Source: Fimbriimonadaceae bacterium
GTDB lineage: Bacteria > Armatimonadota > Fimbriimonadia > Fimbriimonadales > Fimbriimonadaceae
DNA: 64,000 nucleotides
NCBI GenBank assembly: GCA_023957775.1
Contig: JAMLGR010000019.1
Span: 1 to 64,000, forward strand
Reading direction: 5' to 3'
In this document: positions 34,601-44,018 of the stretch, piece after piece
How positions within the stretch are numbered: position 1 is the first letter of the stretch
Layout: every line of letters starts with the position of its first letter
Notes under the pieces: generated by a model
What the model was told of the DNA's origin: nothing
What the model saw: only the letters and a program-made list of their open reading frames with translations
The model's database searches: none
Translations under genes and position numbers: made by a program

Positions 34601-36227
34601 GGAAATCGAGGTCCCCGGATAGCCTGGCACCTTTGAGGAGCCAGGAGCCCCCCATCGTCACGCCACGCGCAAAGACCGAACGGGCATGGCCAGAATCGTC
34701 TTCAGGTAGGTGACACCGGCCGAGACATAAGCGGAAAGTGTGAGCTTTGCCCTTGTCGCGCCAAACCTCGCCGAATAGGTTCGAACCAATCATGCTTCCA
34801 GTGAGGTGCATGCCACCAGGGAGCCGGGCCCCTGCAAGGGAGATGAAAGTACCAATGCGGCAGTCGGTCAGGAACAGACTGGCTTGATACGGCAGGCTAT
34901 CCTTCAGGAACCCTGAGTGGATTACCGTGCGAAAGGGCGCGCATCCCTCCTCTTGCCACACACGAAGATCGAGCCCCCCATGAGTCGTCAAGTTCGGGGC
35001 CATCAACCCGCCCTTGATACGGGCACCTCCCAGCGAGCAATCTGACCGGATGGTGGCGTTATGCAGGAGCAATGCACCGTGAACCTCGGCGCCTAGAGGT
35101 GATCTCTTGACCACGGCCTTTTCTTTCAGCCGATCGTATCGGGCAGCGGCGTTGTCTCTGCGCAAGTAGTAGACGCTCAGGCTGAAACGCCCCATGTCCG
35201 AATTGCTGAAGGTCACGTTTTCGCCAACGCTGATTCCGTCCAGGTTAACAGCGCCTGTGATGCGAGCACTCCTTACCACAAGCCGTCCGCCTATCCGCGT
35301 CCGAATTGAAGGTCCCCCCCTGATGGAGCGTTCAGCGTTACTGGGAAGGAGGTGATCCTCATCTGGGTGCCAGCCCTCACAGTCGAGGTCCCCGTGGATT
35401 TCGGCGCCGGCCATCCGGACGTCGCCGTCGACCCACATGCCACGAAACGCGCACCTTCCAACAACCCGGACGCGGTTCATCGAAAGGCGGCCCATGATGA
35501 TCGTTCGGAAAGCCACGACGTCGGTCGTCTTGCTTGGGAGCCACACGAATCGAATGTCAGACTCTATATGCGCATTTCCAAAGTCAACGTTCCCCAGTAC
35601 CACCGCTCCAGCAAAATCAATTCCCCCACGAACCTCCATCCCTCGGGCAGCGATGCCACTGAAGATCGTGGGCCGATGCTGCTTCAGCTGAGACGTTAGA
35701 TCGAGCTGCTGGTCCAAGCCTCGGAGTTTCCTCGCAGTCGCTGCGCGCTGGTTCGCCAAAGTCTTCGCCGTTGGATAGCGAGGGCGCTGATCCCAAAGAC
35801 GGGCTTCCTCGCTATCCTTCGTCTCGGACTTGGCTCGTATTCCTCCCCGAATTCGAGCGTTCGTGAGTTGGAGTTGTCCGCGGAATATGGATCCGCGAAG
35901 ATCGAGGCCTCCGCGAACGCGAATTCGATCGAGGGAAACGAACGGCTGTCCCACCGGATCGCACATTACGACGGTGTTCGTGATCGAGAGACTGCCGCGG
36001 ACATCCAAGTCAGTTAGGTCGAGCCCATGCTTGAAGACGCAGTCCTCAATCACCACGGACTTGGAACAACGAACGGCCCGGAGCCGCACGAACGCATTGA
36101 AGGTGCATCCCCGCATCCGAAAGGGAAGGTCGAACGACTCTCCCTTGAGATCGAGCGAACACTCGACGTCTTGGCCCTCGAGGGGAGTGCCCCCTCTTAG
36201 GGTTAACAGGATTTCCTCTAACTCCAT
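31671..36227 (-). CDS. Giant beta-helix repeat protein with C-terminal membrane segments
   Basis: The product is about 1518 residues from ATG 36227; an in-frame ATG at 36344 gives 1557. Residues to about 1190 are a long series of strand-turn units such as VRGGLDLRGS, IRGGIRAKS, IGGNLTLQDAVL and GALLLHNATI. This pattern of pentapeptide-like or right-handed beta-helix proteins repeats some 35-40 times. The last 330 residues hold four hydrophobic helices (ALAAIVALFLEHPWVYITLVAVLLVGG, LAMAILALAQWSLWATLPLVIALMM, VMAVLLFVLLAISW, ILGTITVPFLLAS). It has no signal peptide. It is probably an inner-membrane protein with a large soluble helix domain. Function is unknown. Confidence 0.65.
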   Translation of the reverse strand: MELEEILLTLRGGTPLEGQDVECSLDLKGESFDLPFRMRGCTFNAFVRLRAVRCSKSVVIEDCVFKHGLDLTDLDVRGSLSITNTVVMCDPVGQPFVSLDRIRVRGGLDLRGSIFRGQLQLTNARIRGGIRAKSETKDSEEARLWDQRPRYPTAKTLANQRAATARKLRGLDQQLDLTSQLKQHRPTIFSGIAARGMEVRGGIDFAGAVVLGNVDFGNAHIESDIRFVWLPSKTTDVVAFRTIIMGRLSMNRVRVVGRCAFRGMWVDGDVRMAGAEIHGDLDCEGWHPDEDHLLPSNAERSIRGGPSIRTRIGGRLVVRSARITGAVNLDGISVGENVTFSNSDMGRFSLSVYYLRRDNAAARYDRLKEKAVVKRSPLGAEVHGALLLHNATIRSDCSLGGARIKGGLMAPNLTTHGGLDLRVWQEEGCAPFRTVIHSGFLKDSLPYQASLFLTDCRIGTFISLAGARLPGGMHLTGSMIGSNLFGEVWRDKGKAHTFRLCLGRCHLPEDDSGHARSVFARGVTMGGSWLLKGARLSGDLDFRNSTCNDFEMMVWDPDTECKPRQTFLRGGLLLMGAHIRGSLDLTGAHLSMGCRADTVRIDGHFRARVYLPKPAEADAGKKREGVRTAIRSHFGHQKMATVSSDRKLSYSLWCEGAQIGGYVSLRGSEFVGGIGFDHSTIGGGLYLEAWENEVDAYPEVTMLIRSTVGPSRHEEGHSYSVSLFATDIRANVELCGAQLEGGLDMSNSHVGGDVRLDAFLRGKGYCTEIGLSEGSRTPYSLYIGSLTVKGDFLASRVQVGKDRVGGVFADGVQIDGRLDLSRATLGKETRSEAELEPFHADANGRFRVPVDSRNAYALSLRNATVSHGLELEGAETSLEEALDLAGSKVAGVRARLVTIRTGGIRANETTIGGSLDFSESNIGGTLEFDGIRIEGKADLSKAHLTNAARSRPSLAASGCTITGELVLDGLKASGGINLHIASISDNLSMNSSHVRRCQEGDREYSLRLSSAVIGGNLTLQDAVLTSSFAATNLRLSGLLWAKRARFGMGSWPTGEDYSLWFEGAKIHGAVRLDYAVLRIARSLVPDRIKGGVVNFRNVEVGGDFYLPSRFRMRHPAPKADLLKASGLTVGNTLGLPWDIACQGADLGDVSANELRVKMDESQGPAASSPRVRNGRAILGASLSGGVPYGNPSSVALLSGTLALAAIVALFLEHPWVYITLVAVLLVGGGCCSFLLGARELADRQEPLDLGGCHLPSIDLPTTMPNRGATSAIWNLPFGLGLAMAILALAQWSLWATLPLVIALMMIGSGIDACLWPRRMERQPILALLSHARYRMSFFAAVESLQRERGEDRCGDHVHLYRRRRQQREFLSGGFGRIVEVGFREFIYEFVGHGVNRNVMAVLLFVLLAISWNLAGSQQYRKPTSKIAQPLTGAEQAHLALSAVIPFVEAPATQKWNRADTEVEVPFPSVTFRSNNHRALRVEWLSVPLDSLLGIFKILGTITVPFLLASAAHLIRRND

Positions 36228-36465
36228 CCCTGTTGGTAGTTCTGGCGTGGAGGCGACCCTCCTTCTGGCAACTTGGGTGGAGGTATTCCTGCAATCAACA
36301 TCGCGAGCTGTGCATTCGTTGTCAGGACGGCTCGGATGGAACAAGGCGCTACGTCCTGGTCACCGCTCTTCCACCATTCCCCCGGTCCATGGTTGGGTGG
36401 ACGCCCATCGAACGACTTGACCCCCGCCCTGCGCCTCCGGTAGGCCGTGGACAAGGAGGTCTGCC

Positions 36466-37686
36466 ATGATGTGGATCTTAGCTGTCCTGACCCTCTGCGG
36501 GCCGTCGGCCCTCGGGCCGATCCAGGGCGACCGCACCGTCTCCGAACGGGAGATGATGCGGATGTGGGGACAGTCCATCGCCAAGACGATGCCCGCCGCG
36601 ATCAAAAAGGGCGGCACGCTCAAACAACTTCAGTTCGCCTTCTCCCAGTACTGCAACGCGCTCGACAAGCGCGCGGTGACCAACAACTCGAGCTACGCGA
36701 CGCGCCTTACCAACCTCTTCAAAGAGGGCAAACTCACAAAATGGACCTGCGGGGACCATGCCGAGCTGCTCGAAAGCATGTTCAGCGGCATGGGGATTCC
36801 CGGTAAGGACCTGCTCTACCTCCACGCCGTGGCGGAACGGCTTCAGCCAACCATCAACCAGGACCACGGCACCATCGCCGTGCTGATCAACGGAAAGCTC
36901 TTCGTCTTCGATGCGTGGCAGGTGGCGCGGTTCAACGGGAGCTTCAACCTGGCCAAGAACGTCCAAGCGTCCATCTGGAACGGCGGGGACGCGTACACCT
37001 GGGAACTCCAGATGATCGCGCAAGGCTACAGCCAGTTCCAACTCGACGATCGACCCTTCCACAAACACGTCGCCGACGCGCTGGCCGAATACCAGAAGTT
37101 CCTGAAAGGAACGACGCCGCCGGCGAAAACCGCCCCGACCACCAAGCCCCCCACGCGCTACTGGGTCCGGGACGGCGACCCGATCCTCACGATCGATGAA
37201 CCGCGAAAGGGCTGCACCATCGGATGGGACAAGAAGGGGATCCTGACCTCGACCGGCAACTGGGGAGGATCGCCCGGCGTCTCGCCGGTGGAGTTCATCG
37301 TCACCTACGACTTCGAACTGCCCGAGCGGATGAAGTCGGGCGAAGAAGGCCAGTGCGACGTGAAACTGATCTACCGGTACAACCAGAAGGACCTCGCCGC
37401 CAGAGGCTACACCATGTCCGTGGAAGTCCACGTGGGCCAGTTCGCCCCGACCGGCGACTGGGTGAACAACCGCGGCGCGACGAACTTCTTGAAGGTCGTC
37501 GCGGCCTGCAACGACGAAAGCCCCAACCGCGGAGGCCCGCTGTATCCCGTCGTGGGACACCATGCCTTCACCGCGCCCACGTTCCGCGCGTCCCTCGAAG
37601 GCACGTGGCGGTTCGCGATCCAGTTCTACATCTACGGACCCGCGACGCCGACCGCCCGGTTGGTGCAGGTCTACAAAACCGACTGA
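36466..37686 (+). CDS. Secreted protein with transglutaminase-like Cys/His motif
   Basis: The product is 406 residues with a short signal-like start (MMWILAVLTLCGPSALG). Residues about 30-220 are helical, with WTCGDHAELLESMFSGMGI, later DHGTIAVLINGKLFVFDAWQ. This Cys...His...Asp order resembles papain/transglutaminase folds, so a secreted peptidase or crosslinking role is possible. A proline/threonine linker (TTPPAKTAPTTKPPT) leads to a C-terminal beta-rich domain. It is convergent with the P-type ATPase, and the stops overlap by 16 bp. Confidence 0.55.
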   Translation: MMWILAVLTLCGPSALGPIQGDRTVSEREMMRMWGQSIAKTMPAAIKKGGTLKQLQFAFSQYCNALDKRAVTNNSSYATRLTNLFKEGKLTKWTCGDHAELLESMFSGMGIPGKDLLYLHAVAERLQPTINQDHGTIAVLINGKLFVFDAWQVARFNGSFNLAKNVQASIWNGGDAYTWELQMIAQGYSQFQLDDRPFHKHVADALAEYQKFLKGTTPPAKTAPTTKPPTRYWVRDGDPILTIDEPRKGCTIGWDKKGILTSTGNWGGSPGVSPVEFIVTYDFELPERMKSGEEGQCDVKLIYRYNQKDLAARGYTMSVEVHVGQFAPTGDWVNNRGATNFLKVVAACNDESPNRGGPLYPVVGHHAFTAPTFRASLEGTWRFAIQFYIYGPATPTARLVQVYKTD

Positions 37687-40130
37687 ACGCGTCGGGCAGG
37701 TGCGGCCCCCGCCAACCACGGGGTCCGCACCAGCCCCTCCGCCAGCGCCCACGATAGCACCGCGGCCCCCGCCACCGCGCCCGCGACCGCGGGCGTCATG
37801 GGCGCCAGCCCCAGCACCGTACGCAGCCACGGCACCGTGGCCGCCGCGACCTGCAACCCCACCGCCCCGACCACCGAGGCGGCCAACGCGACGTTGCGCC
37901 GCGAAGCCGACGCCGAACGCGCGGGGTAGGCGACCAGCAGTTGGCCCACCGCCAGGAACTGGAACAACGCCGAGCGCGCCTCGCCGAAGGACACGTGTGT
38001 CAGGAGCGTGCCAAACAGCGCGAGGCCGACCGCCGACGCCAGGAGCCCCACCCCCACCACGAACCGCACCCCGAAACGGTCGAGCATCGGGCTGTCGGGC
38101 GGGCGGGGCGGGCGCTTCATCGCGCCGGGGTTCCGATCGAAGCCGAGCGCGAGCGCCACCGGGCCGTCGGTCACCACGTTGATCCATAGGAGCTGGACCG
38201 CGGTCAAGGGGAGGAGCACCTCGCCGCCGGGCTCCCGCATCCCCGCCACGAACGCCCCCAGCGCACCGACCACCACCACGCACAACTCGGCGAAGTTCGT
38301 CGCGAAGAGGAAGCGGATGAACTTCTGGATGTTCGCGAAGATGCCCCTTCCGTGCTCGATCGCCGCCACGATCGACGCGAAGTTGTCGTCGGTCAGCACC
38401 AGGTCCGACACCTCGCGTGCGAGGTCCGTGCCGCGGCGGCCCATCGCGATCCCGACGTCGGCGCGCTTGAGCGCGGGCGCGTCGTTCACCCCGTCGCCGG
38501 TCATCGCCACGATGTGGCCCTTCTCCTGGAGCCGCTCGATCAGCGCGAGCTTCTGCTCGGGCTGCACGCGCGCGAACACGTTCGCGCCTTCGGGCAACTC
38601 GTCCAGCCCCTCGAGGTCCTCGCCCAACACCACGTCGTCGGTGGCGAGGCCGATCGCGTCGGCGATCGCGCGGGCCGTCTGCGGATGGTCACCGGTGACC
38701 ATCACCACGCGGACGCCCGCCTCCCGGGTGCGGGCGAGCGCACCCTGCACCTCCTCGCGGGGCGGGTCCCACAGCTTGGCGAACCCGAGGAACTCCACGC
38801 CCCGATCCTCGTCGTCCCCGCCCCTGGCGAAGGCGAGCAGCCGATACCCCTCCGCGGCCGCCTCCTTCGCCCTTGCGAGCCAGCGCTTTCGCGCCTCGTC
38901 GCCGAGGTCCGACCGCCCAAGCAGCACCTCCGGCGCGCCCTTGAGCCACCGCTCCCCGTCGCCGCACGTGACGCGCATGTACTTGCGCTTGCTCTCGAAC
39001 GGAAGCTCGTCCGAGCGCGGGCACCGCTCGCGCTCCGCACCGGCGTCCACGCCGCGATCCCGCGCGAACTCCAACAGCGCGCGCTCCAGGGGGTCTCCCG
39101 AATCGGAGTCCGGCTCTGCATCGTTGGCGAGCACCATCGCCCTCAGCACGGCCCGCTCCTCCTCGCACTCCAAACCCTCCACGGTCATCCGGTTCTCGGT
39201 GAGGGTCCCCGTCTTGTCTGTCGCGATCACGGTTACCGAGCCGAGGGCCTCCACCGCGACCATCCGGCGCACCACCGCGTTCCGGCGCGCCATGCGCTCG
39301 ACCCCGCGGGCCAGGGTGAGCGTCATCACCGCGGGCATCCCTTCGGGCACCGCCGCCACCGCGAGCGCGATCGAGAACACCAGCACGTGGCCGAGCGAAT
39401 CGAGGCCCTCGACCCACACGCCGCCGAGCACCAGGGCCGCCGCCAGCCCCGCCACCCACTTCGAGACCAGGCTGCCGAAGGCGCCCAGCTTGCGCTCGAG
39501 GGGTGTCGGGGTAGCCTTCAACCCCTGGAGCGTCGAGGCGAGCTTGCCCAACGCGCTCTGCGCCCCGGTGCGCACGACCTCCGCGGCCGCGCCGCCCTTC
39601 ACGAGCCGCGTGCCGGCGCGAAGCTCCTCGCCGGACGCACGGTCGACCGGGACCGATTCGCCGGTCAGCATCGACTCGTCGAGCAGGATGCCCCGGGTCT
39701 CCACCACGCGAACGTCCGCCGGAACGCGGTCGCCGGTCTCGAGGCGCACGACGTCGCCGGGAACGAGTTCGCGGCTGGGAATCTTGCGCTGTTTGCCGTC
39801 GCGCCACACCGTGGAACGGGGCTGGGCCAGTTCCTGGAGCTTGGACAGCGCCTCGTCGGCGCGGTACTCCTGATACACGCCAAGACACGCGTTTACAACG
39901 AGGATCAGGGCGATGGCCGCGGCTTCGAGCGGCACGCCGCCACCCCCTTTCGAGAGCCAGATCGCAAGGTCGATCCCGACGGCCGCGACCAAAAGCCACA
40001 CGATCGGGCTCGTGAACTGCGCCGCGATCCGCGAGGCCAGACTCGGCCCCGAGCTTTCGGGAAGCGCGTTCGGGCCGTGCTGCTCCAGCCGCCTCCGCGC
40101 CTCCTGCCCGCTCAGACCTTCGCGATGCAT
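37671..40130 (-). CDS. P-type cation-transporting ATPase, Ca2+-type
   Basis: The product is 819 residues from ATG 40130, with GGGGAGCG upstream. All P-type signatures are present: LTGESVPV (actuator), AVPEGMPAV in the membrane segment, phosphorylation site [19 protein letters not shown] and [20 protein letters not shown]. Ten membrane segments fit the P2A calcium-pump architecture, and an N-terminal cation_ATPase_N segment ([19 protein letters not shown]) is seen. It should export Ca2+ or Mn2+ at the cytoplasmic membrane, driven by ATP. The exact ion cannot be fixed from sequence. Confidence 0.9.
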   Translation of the reverse strand: MHREGLSGQEARRRLEQHGPNALPESSGPSLASRIAAQFTSPIVWLLVAAVGIDLAIWLSKGGGGVPLEAAAIALILVVNACLGVYQEYRADEALSKLQELAQPRSTVWRDGKQRKIPSRELVPGDVVRLETGDRVPADVRVVETRGILLDESMLTGESVPVDRASGEELRAGTRLVKGGAAAEVVRTGAQSALGKLASTLQGLKATPTPLERKLGAFGSLVSKWVAGLAAALVLGGVWVEGLDSLGHVLVFSIALAVAAVPEGMPAVMTLTLARGVERMARRNAVVRRMVAVEALGSVTVIATDKTGTLTENRMTVEGLECEEERAVLRAMVLANDAEPDSDSGDPLERALLEFARDRGVDAGAERERCPRSDELPFESKRKYMRVTCGDGERWLKGAPEVLLGRSDLGDEARKRWLARAKEAAAEGYRLLAFARGGDDEDRGVEFLGFAKLWDPPREEVQGALARTREAGVRVVMVTGDHPQTARAIADAIGLATDDVVLGEDLEGLDELPEGANVFARVQPEQKLALIERLQEKGHIVAMTGDGVNDAPALKRADVGIAMGRRGTDLAREVSDLVLTDDNFASIVAAIEHGRGIFANIQKFIRFLFATNFAELCVVVVGALGAFVAGMREPGGEVLLPLTAVQLLWINVVTDGPVALALGFDRNPGAMKRPPRPPDSPMLDRFGVRFVVGVGLLASAVGLALFGTLLTHVSFGEARSALFQFLAVGQLLVAYPARSASASRRNVALAASVVGAVGLQVAAATVPWLRTVLGLAPMTPAVAGAVAGAAVLSWALAEGLVRTPWLAGAAPARRVQSVL

Positions 40131-40325
40131 CGCTCCCCGCTTGTTTCTACGCCGGCACGCCCCGTCCAGCGGGCGTGGCACGTTGTCAGCACTCCGCCCC
40201 TCGGCGCCTCTCCCGCTAAGTGAAAGGCAAGTGAAAGGGTCGCTCCTGCATCTTACAGTCAGGGCGAACGATTCCGCCCAATTTGAACGCCATGATCCAC
40301 CCCCGCACGCCCGGAGAGAGTCCCC

Positions 40326-40703
40326 ATGTCGGATGATCCCATCCACGCCGTCCATCCCCAGCTCGTGATGCAGATCGCGGCGAAGGACTCGATCCGCCGC
40401 GTCTGGGTGGCGAAGCTGCCGTCCGACGGGAACCGCTACCAAATCTTCGAAGCTCCCACACACGCCCTTCCCGAGTTCCGCGAGATCCGGGTGGCGGGCC
40501 TCCTGTGCGCGGAGACGCGCGCCGGACGCGACCGCATCGCCGTGCTCCTCGAGGAGCGGGGCGCGTTGCTGTGGAGGGAAATCTCCATCACCCGCGCCCG
40601 CACCATCGCCCGCCGCCTGGCGTGCCTGAACGGCGGGGTGGTGCACCTGGCTCTCTTCGACGAGATCGACCGGGTGGTGTGGGAGCCCGTGGCCCTGCCT
40701 TGA
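40326..40703 (+). CDS. Hypothetical protein, paralogue of 44019-44396
   Basis: The product is 125 residues with GGAGAG before the ATG. Text shared with 44019-44396 includes RRVW-A, EAPT, V-GLLCAET-AGR-RI, WREVSI-like, ARRLA and GGVVHLALFDE---VVWEPVA. It is soluble, has one conserved Cys and is probably a mixed alpha/beta fold. Function unknown. The two paralogues flank the BlaI/M56 and PEP-CTERM genes. Confidence 0.6.
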   Translation: MSDDPIHAVHPQLVMQIAAKDSIRRVWVAKLPSDGNRYQIFEAPTHALPEFREIRVAGLLCAETRAGRDRIAVLLEERGALLWREISITRARTIARRLACLNGGVVHLALFDEIDRVVWEPVALP

Positions 40704-40718
40704 CGGGCCGCGGCCCGG

Positions 40719-42455
40719 CTACCGGGTCGCGGGCCATAAGCACGGCGCCCCGTCGGTGAGCACGCGGAACCGGAAGTCGCGCAGGTCCACCCTCGCGATG
40801 TGGGCTTGGGTCCCGTCCTGCGACGTCATCATCACCGCGGAATCGCCGTCGGCGAAGGACACCTCCCCCGTGTCCAACTGGCGGAGAGGCACGAGGGGTT
40901 GGACGAAGCCCGTCTTCAGGTCCAGCAGGGTGGCCTCGTACTTCGTGCGCCGGAACGACGAGTAGATGAGGAAGCGGCCGTCGGCGCTGTAGACCCCGTG
41001 CGTGTCCTCCCACGTCCCGTCGGTCAACCGCACCAGCCCGCTCCCGTCCAGATTCATCGACCAGAGGTTCTGGACCCCTGCCCGGTGCGAGGAGAATACG
41101 ATGCGCTCACCGTTCGGGTGCCAGGTGGGTTCGAGATTGCGGAGGCCGTCGTGGGTGACGAACCGCCAGGCGCCGGAGCGAAGGTCGGCGAGCCCCACCT
41201 CCCAGTTGCCCGTCGCCATCGTGCAGAACACCAGCCGGGTGCCATCCGGACTCCATACGGGCTGGACGTCTCGGGCGGGCGTCGACACGATGCTTCGTTC
41301 CTCGGTTCCGTCCACCCGGGCGACGTAAATGTCCTCCCGGTTTTGGGATTCCCGCGTGTAGGCCAGCCATCTCCCGTTGGGCGAGATCCGGGGAACGCCC
41401 GCGCCGATGAACACCTCGGAGAGCGGGGTCGGCGCCCGGCCATCGGTCGCCATCCGCCAAAGCCTTTCCTTGCCGTCCTGGAACGAGACAAAGACCACCT
41501 CGTCGATACCGATGCGCCGCGGGTCTGGATGGTAGGGCGCCACCATTTGGAAGGGCATGACCGGCGCGAGGGCGGCAAGCGCGGCGAAGCGCCAGGGACT
41601 AATCGTCCCCGACCGACCCTGGGCGAGCGTGCGGATGCGGCCCAGCAGGTGGCCCTGGCCCAACAGCCTCGAAAGCGCCGGCTGCGGCGTGGCCACCACC
41701 GCGCCCCCGAGCAGCGCGGCATACCCGCTCCTCGAGGCCAACGCCTGGTCGACGACCTGTTCGTTTGCGAGGACCGCTTGGCGAAGGCCGAGCCAAACCA
41801 ACGGGTTCCACCAGAAGAGGTGCTGAACGAGGGAGTACCAGACGAGCCGCAGGGGATCCCGCTGGCGCAGATGGAGCAGCTCGTGCTCCAACACCAGGCG
41901 CCACTGGTCCTCGTCCAAGCGCATCGCCGCCGGCACCAGGATCACGGGTTGGGTCACTCCCCAGACGCACGGAGAGCGGATCGCGTCCGATGCTTTGAGG
42001 ATGGGGGCGTCTGCGACCTCGTAGTGCTGGCCCAGCTCGTACACGAGATCGATGAGCGCCGCGTCCGTGACCTGCTCGGCGGCCCTCACCAGGCGCAGGG
42101 TGGCGACCATCCGCCATCCCAGAACCAACAGTCCGACGCCCGCCAAACCAGCCACCAGCAGAACCAATGGGTGCGGGCCCGGATCCGGCAGGTACGCAAC
42201 CTGGTGCGCGGCGAACCGAGGGTCGAGTTCGAACACCATGGGGGTCAGCGCCGAGACCCTCTCTCCGGGAGGTTTGAGAATCGGCACGGTCAACGGGGGC
42301 AACGGAAGCAGAACCACCAGCGGGGAGGCGAAGCACCACGCCCAGAGCAGGCGGCGCGCCGCGCAGTCGGGCCTCAGCACTCGGCTGAGAAGGAGTCCGA
42401 GCAGGAAGACGACGCTGATCCGGAGCAGGACCTCGACAAGCTCGGAGGGCGTCAC
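40719..42455 (-). CDS. M56 (BlaR1-like) metallopeptidase fused to a TolB-like propeller
   Basis: The product is 578 residues. The N-terminal half has three or four membrane helices (residues 5-25, 33-55, 95-115) and VLEHELLHLRQRD, the HExxH zinc site of the M56 family, then a helix of membrane type at WNPLVWLGLRQ. The C-terminal half (about 285-578) is a WD40/TolB-type propeller with ISPNGRWLAYTRES, VWSPDGTRLVFCT, THGVYSADGRFLIYSS. M56 proteins usually carry a penicillin-binding sensor; here a propeller replaces it, so the ligand is unknown. It follows the BlaI-type repressor by 5 bp. Confidence 0.85.
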   Translation of the reverse strand: MTPSELVEVLLRISVVFLLGLLLSRVLRPDCAARRLLWAWCFASPLVVLLPLPPLTVPILKPPGERVSALTPMVFELDPRFAAHQVAYLPDPGPHPLVLLVAGLAGVGLLVLGWRMVATLRLVRAAEQVTDAALIDLVYELGQHYEVADAPILKASDAIRSPCVWGVTQPVILVPAAMRLDEDQWRLVLEHELLHLRQRDPLRLVWYSLVQHLFWWNPLVWLGLRQAVLANEQVVDQALASRSGYAALLGGAVVATPQPALSRLLGQGHLLGRIRTLAQGRSGTISPWRFAALAALAPVMPFQMVAPYHPDPRRIGIDEVVFVSFQDGKERLWRMATDGRAPTPLSEVFIGAGVPRISPNGRWLAYTRESQNREDIYVARVDGTEERSIVSTPARDVQPVWSPDGTRLVFCTMATGNWEVGLADLRSGAWRFVTHDGLRNLEPTWHPNGERIVFSSHRAGVQNLWSMNLDGSGLVRLTDGTWEDTHGVYSADGRFLIYSSFRRTKYEATLLDLKTGFVQPLVPLRQLDTGEVSFADGDSAVMMTSQDGTQAHIARVDLRDFRFRVLTDGAPCLWPATR

Positions 42456-42460
42456 TTCGT

Positions 42461-42832
42461 CTAGGTCTCCATCTCGTCCAGGAGCTCCTTGAACTGCTCG
42501 AGCTCCGAGGGGTCGATGTCCTCGGACTGGGCGAGGAAGGACGCGATGGGTTTCAGCCTTCCGCCCAGCCTCTCCTTGATGAACGCCTCCACGAGTTGGC
42601 GCTCCATCCGCTCGGCGTCCTGCCTGGTGCGGTAGAGAAAGGTGCCGTCGACCTTCTTCCGGTCGACCAGCCCTTTCTTGAGGAGGCGGTCCACGGCCTT
42701 GACGATGGTGCCGCGAACGAACCCCCTCGGCCTTCCGAACTCCTCGAAGATCTGCCTCACCGACAGATCCTCTTGGCCGGAGAGGAATCTCAAGAGTTCG
42801 TATTCGAATTTGCCAGGGGGGGAGGCGTCCAT
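42461..42832 (-). CDS. BlaI/MecI/CopY-family repressor
   Basis: The product is 123 residues from ATG 42832; an ATG at 42865 is also in frame. LSVRQIFEEFGRPRGFVRGTIVKAVDRLLKKGLVDRKKVDGTFLYR is the winged-helix domain of the family. A C-terminal helical part serves dimerisation. Cleavage by the M56 partner is the known way to release such repressors. TATAAT lies about 7 bp before ATG 42832, so the mRNA may be leaderless, or the first ATG (42865) is used. Confidence 0.85.
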   Translation of the reverse strand: MDASPPGKFEYELLRFLSGQEDLSVRQIFEEFGRPRGFVRGTIVKAVDRLLKKGLVDRKKVDGTFLYRTRQDAERMERQLVEAFIKERLGGRLKPIASFLAQSEDIDPSELEQFKELLDEMET

Positions 42833-42871
42833 GGCCCCATTATAGGAGGGTGCAGGGAGCATCACGACGGG

Positions 42872-43819
42872 CTACGCCCTCCTGTTTCGGGAACGGCTTC
42901 TCCTCGCCGCCATCGTCAGTGCGAGGGCTCCAAGAATCATCGAGCATGGCTCAGGCACCGGCGCGCTGGTCCAGGCGGTCGCGCCAACGTAAAGACCCTC
43001 ATGGATGAGCTGGAGGTCGTTGCCGTCCGGACTCAGCCAGAAGAGTCCGTCGGGGTTGGCGCCAGCCGCCACCCCGTGAACGAGGATCCTTCCCGAGTCC
43101 CAGTAGTCCGGATAGGCGTGGGAGCCCAGTAACTGCGTGAACACGTGTTGGTTGCTTCCGTCCGCGCCCATCATCCATCCACGCCAGTCGGATCCTCCGT
43201 CCAAGGCATGAAACGCGATCTGGGTCCCATCCTGAGACCATCGGGGTGCCCACTCATCCCATCCACCCGTGGTGAGCTGGGTGAGCCCGCTCCCGTCGCT
43301 CTCCATCGTCCAAACGTCCCCAGTTCCGTTCACCCCGCGGGTGAAGGCGATGCGGCCGTTGGCTCGGGACCAGTCTGCCGTTCCCTCCGGAGTGTTGGGC
43401 GTGTTTGTGATGTTGACTTGGTTGGAGCCGTCTGCATTCATCAGGAAGAGATCCATGACCGTGTCCGTGCCGCGCTGAAACAAGAGTTGCGACCCGTCCG
43501 GACTCCAACTGGGGAATAGATTGTCCTCGGCGTCGAACGTGAGCTGGTGCATGTTGGAGCCGTCGCTGTCCATCACAAAGATCTGCGCCCGGCCGGTATG
43601 CCAGGAGTGGAAGGCGATCTTCGAGCCGTCAGGGCTGATCGAAGGACCATAGGCGTTTGTTCCAAATGCGGTGAGCGGGATCTCGCCGCTGCCGTCGAGG
43701 TTCATGCGACTCAGGTTGATGATCCCTCCAACGCGCTTGGCTCCCACGATGAAACCAACTGCGCACGCGTGCGTTCCGAGGGCCGAGAGACAAGCGATGA
43801 CAACACACTTTTTGATCAA
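42872..43819 (-). CDS. Secreted TolB-like propeller protein with PEP-CTERM tail
   Basis: The product is 315 residues from TTG 43819, chosen because AGGAG lies 8 nt upstream. A hydrophobic signal (VVIACLSALGTHACA) is followed by TolB/WD40-type blades (SISPDGSKIAFHSW, SWSPDGSQLLFQ, RWSQDGTQIAFH). The C-terminus VPEPCSMILGALALTMAARRSRS is a PEP-CTERM signal: motif, membrane helix and basic tail. It should be processed by exosortase and sent to the cell surface. The paired upstream region holds a cluster of inverted repeats. Confidence 0.8.
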   Translation of the reverse strand: MIKKCVVIACLSALGTHACAVGFIVGAKRVGGIINLSRMNLDGSGEIPLTAFGTNAYGPSISPDGSKIAFHSWHTGRAQIFVMDSDGSNMHQLTFDAEDNLFPSWSPDGSQLLFQRGTDTVMDLFLMNADGSNQVNITNTPNTPEGTADWSRANGRIAFTRGVNGTGDVWTMESDGSGLTQLTTGGWDEWAPRWSQDGTQIAFHALDGGSDWRGWMMGADGSNQHVFTQLLGSHAYPDYWDSGRILVHGVAAGANPDGLFWLSPDGNDLQLIHEGLYVGATAWTSAPVPEPCSMILGALALTMAARRSRSRNRRA

Positions 43820-43847
43820 GGGAGCAACTCCTTTCCAGAGGGTGATG

Positions 43848-43975
43848 ACAACTGTCATAAACGATGATATCACACTTTTCGCAGGGCTCCAACCGCATGT
43901 CTTCATCGGGTTCGCTGAGGGTTCTGCGAACGTGTGATATCATTTGATGTCAGATGTCATCATTTGATCCATCGA
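43848..43975 (+). promoter_or_regulatory. Cluster of inverted repeats upstream of the PEP-CTERM propeller gene
   Basis: ATGACAACTGTCAT (around 43848-43861) has perfect half-sites. TGATATCA occurs near 43866 and 43933, and the stretch around 43930-43965 combines TGATATCA, TGATGTCA and ATGTCATCA. The stretch lies between two divergent genes (43819 and 44019), so it may hold operators for a regulator, possibly the BlaI-type protein nearby. The link is inference. Confidence 0.4.
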
Positions 43976-44018
43976 GTCAGCCGTTTCGCAAATTGAAACA
44001 GGAGCAGAGCCAACCGCA

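Noticed and set aside
40800-42464. 554-residue plus-strand open frame.
   Set aside because: It is antisense to the M56-TolB gene, whose minus-strand text has clear motifs.
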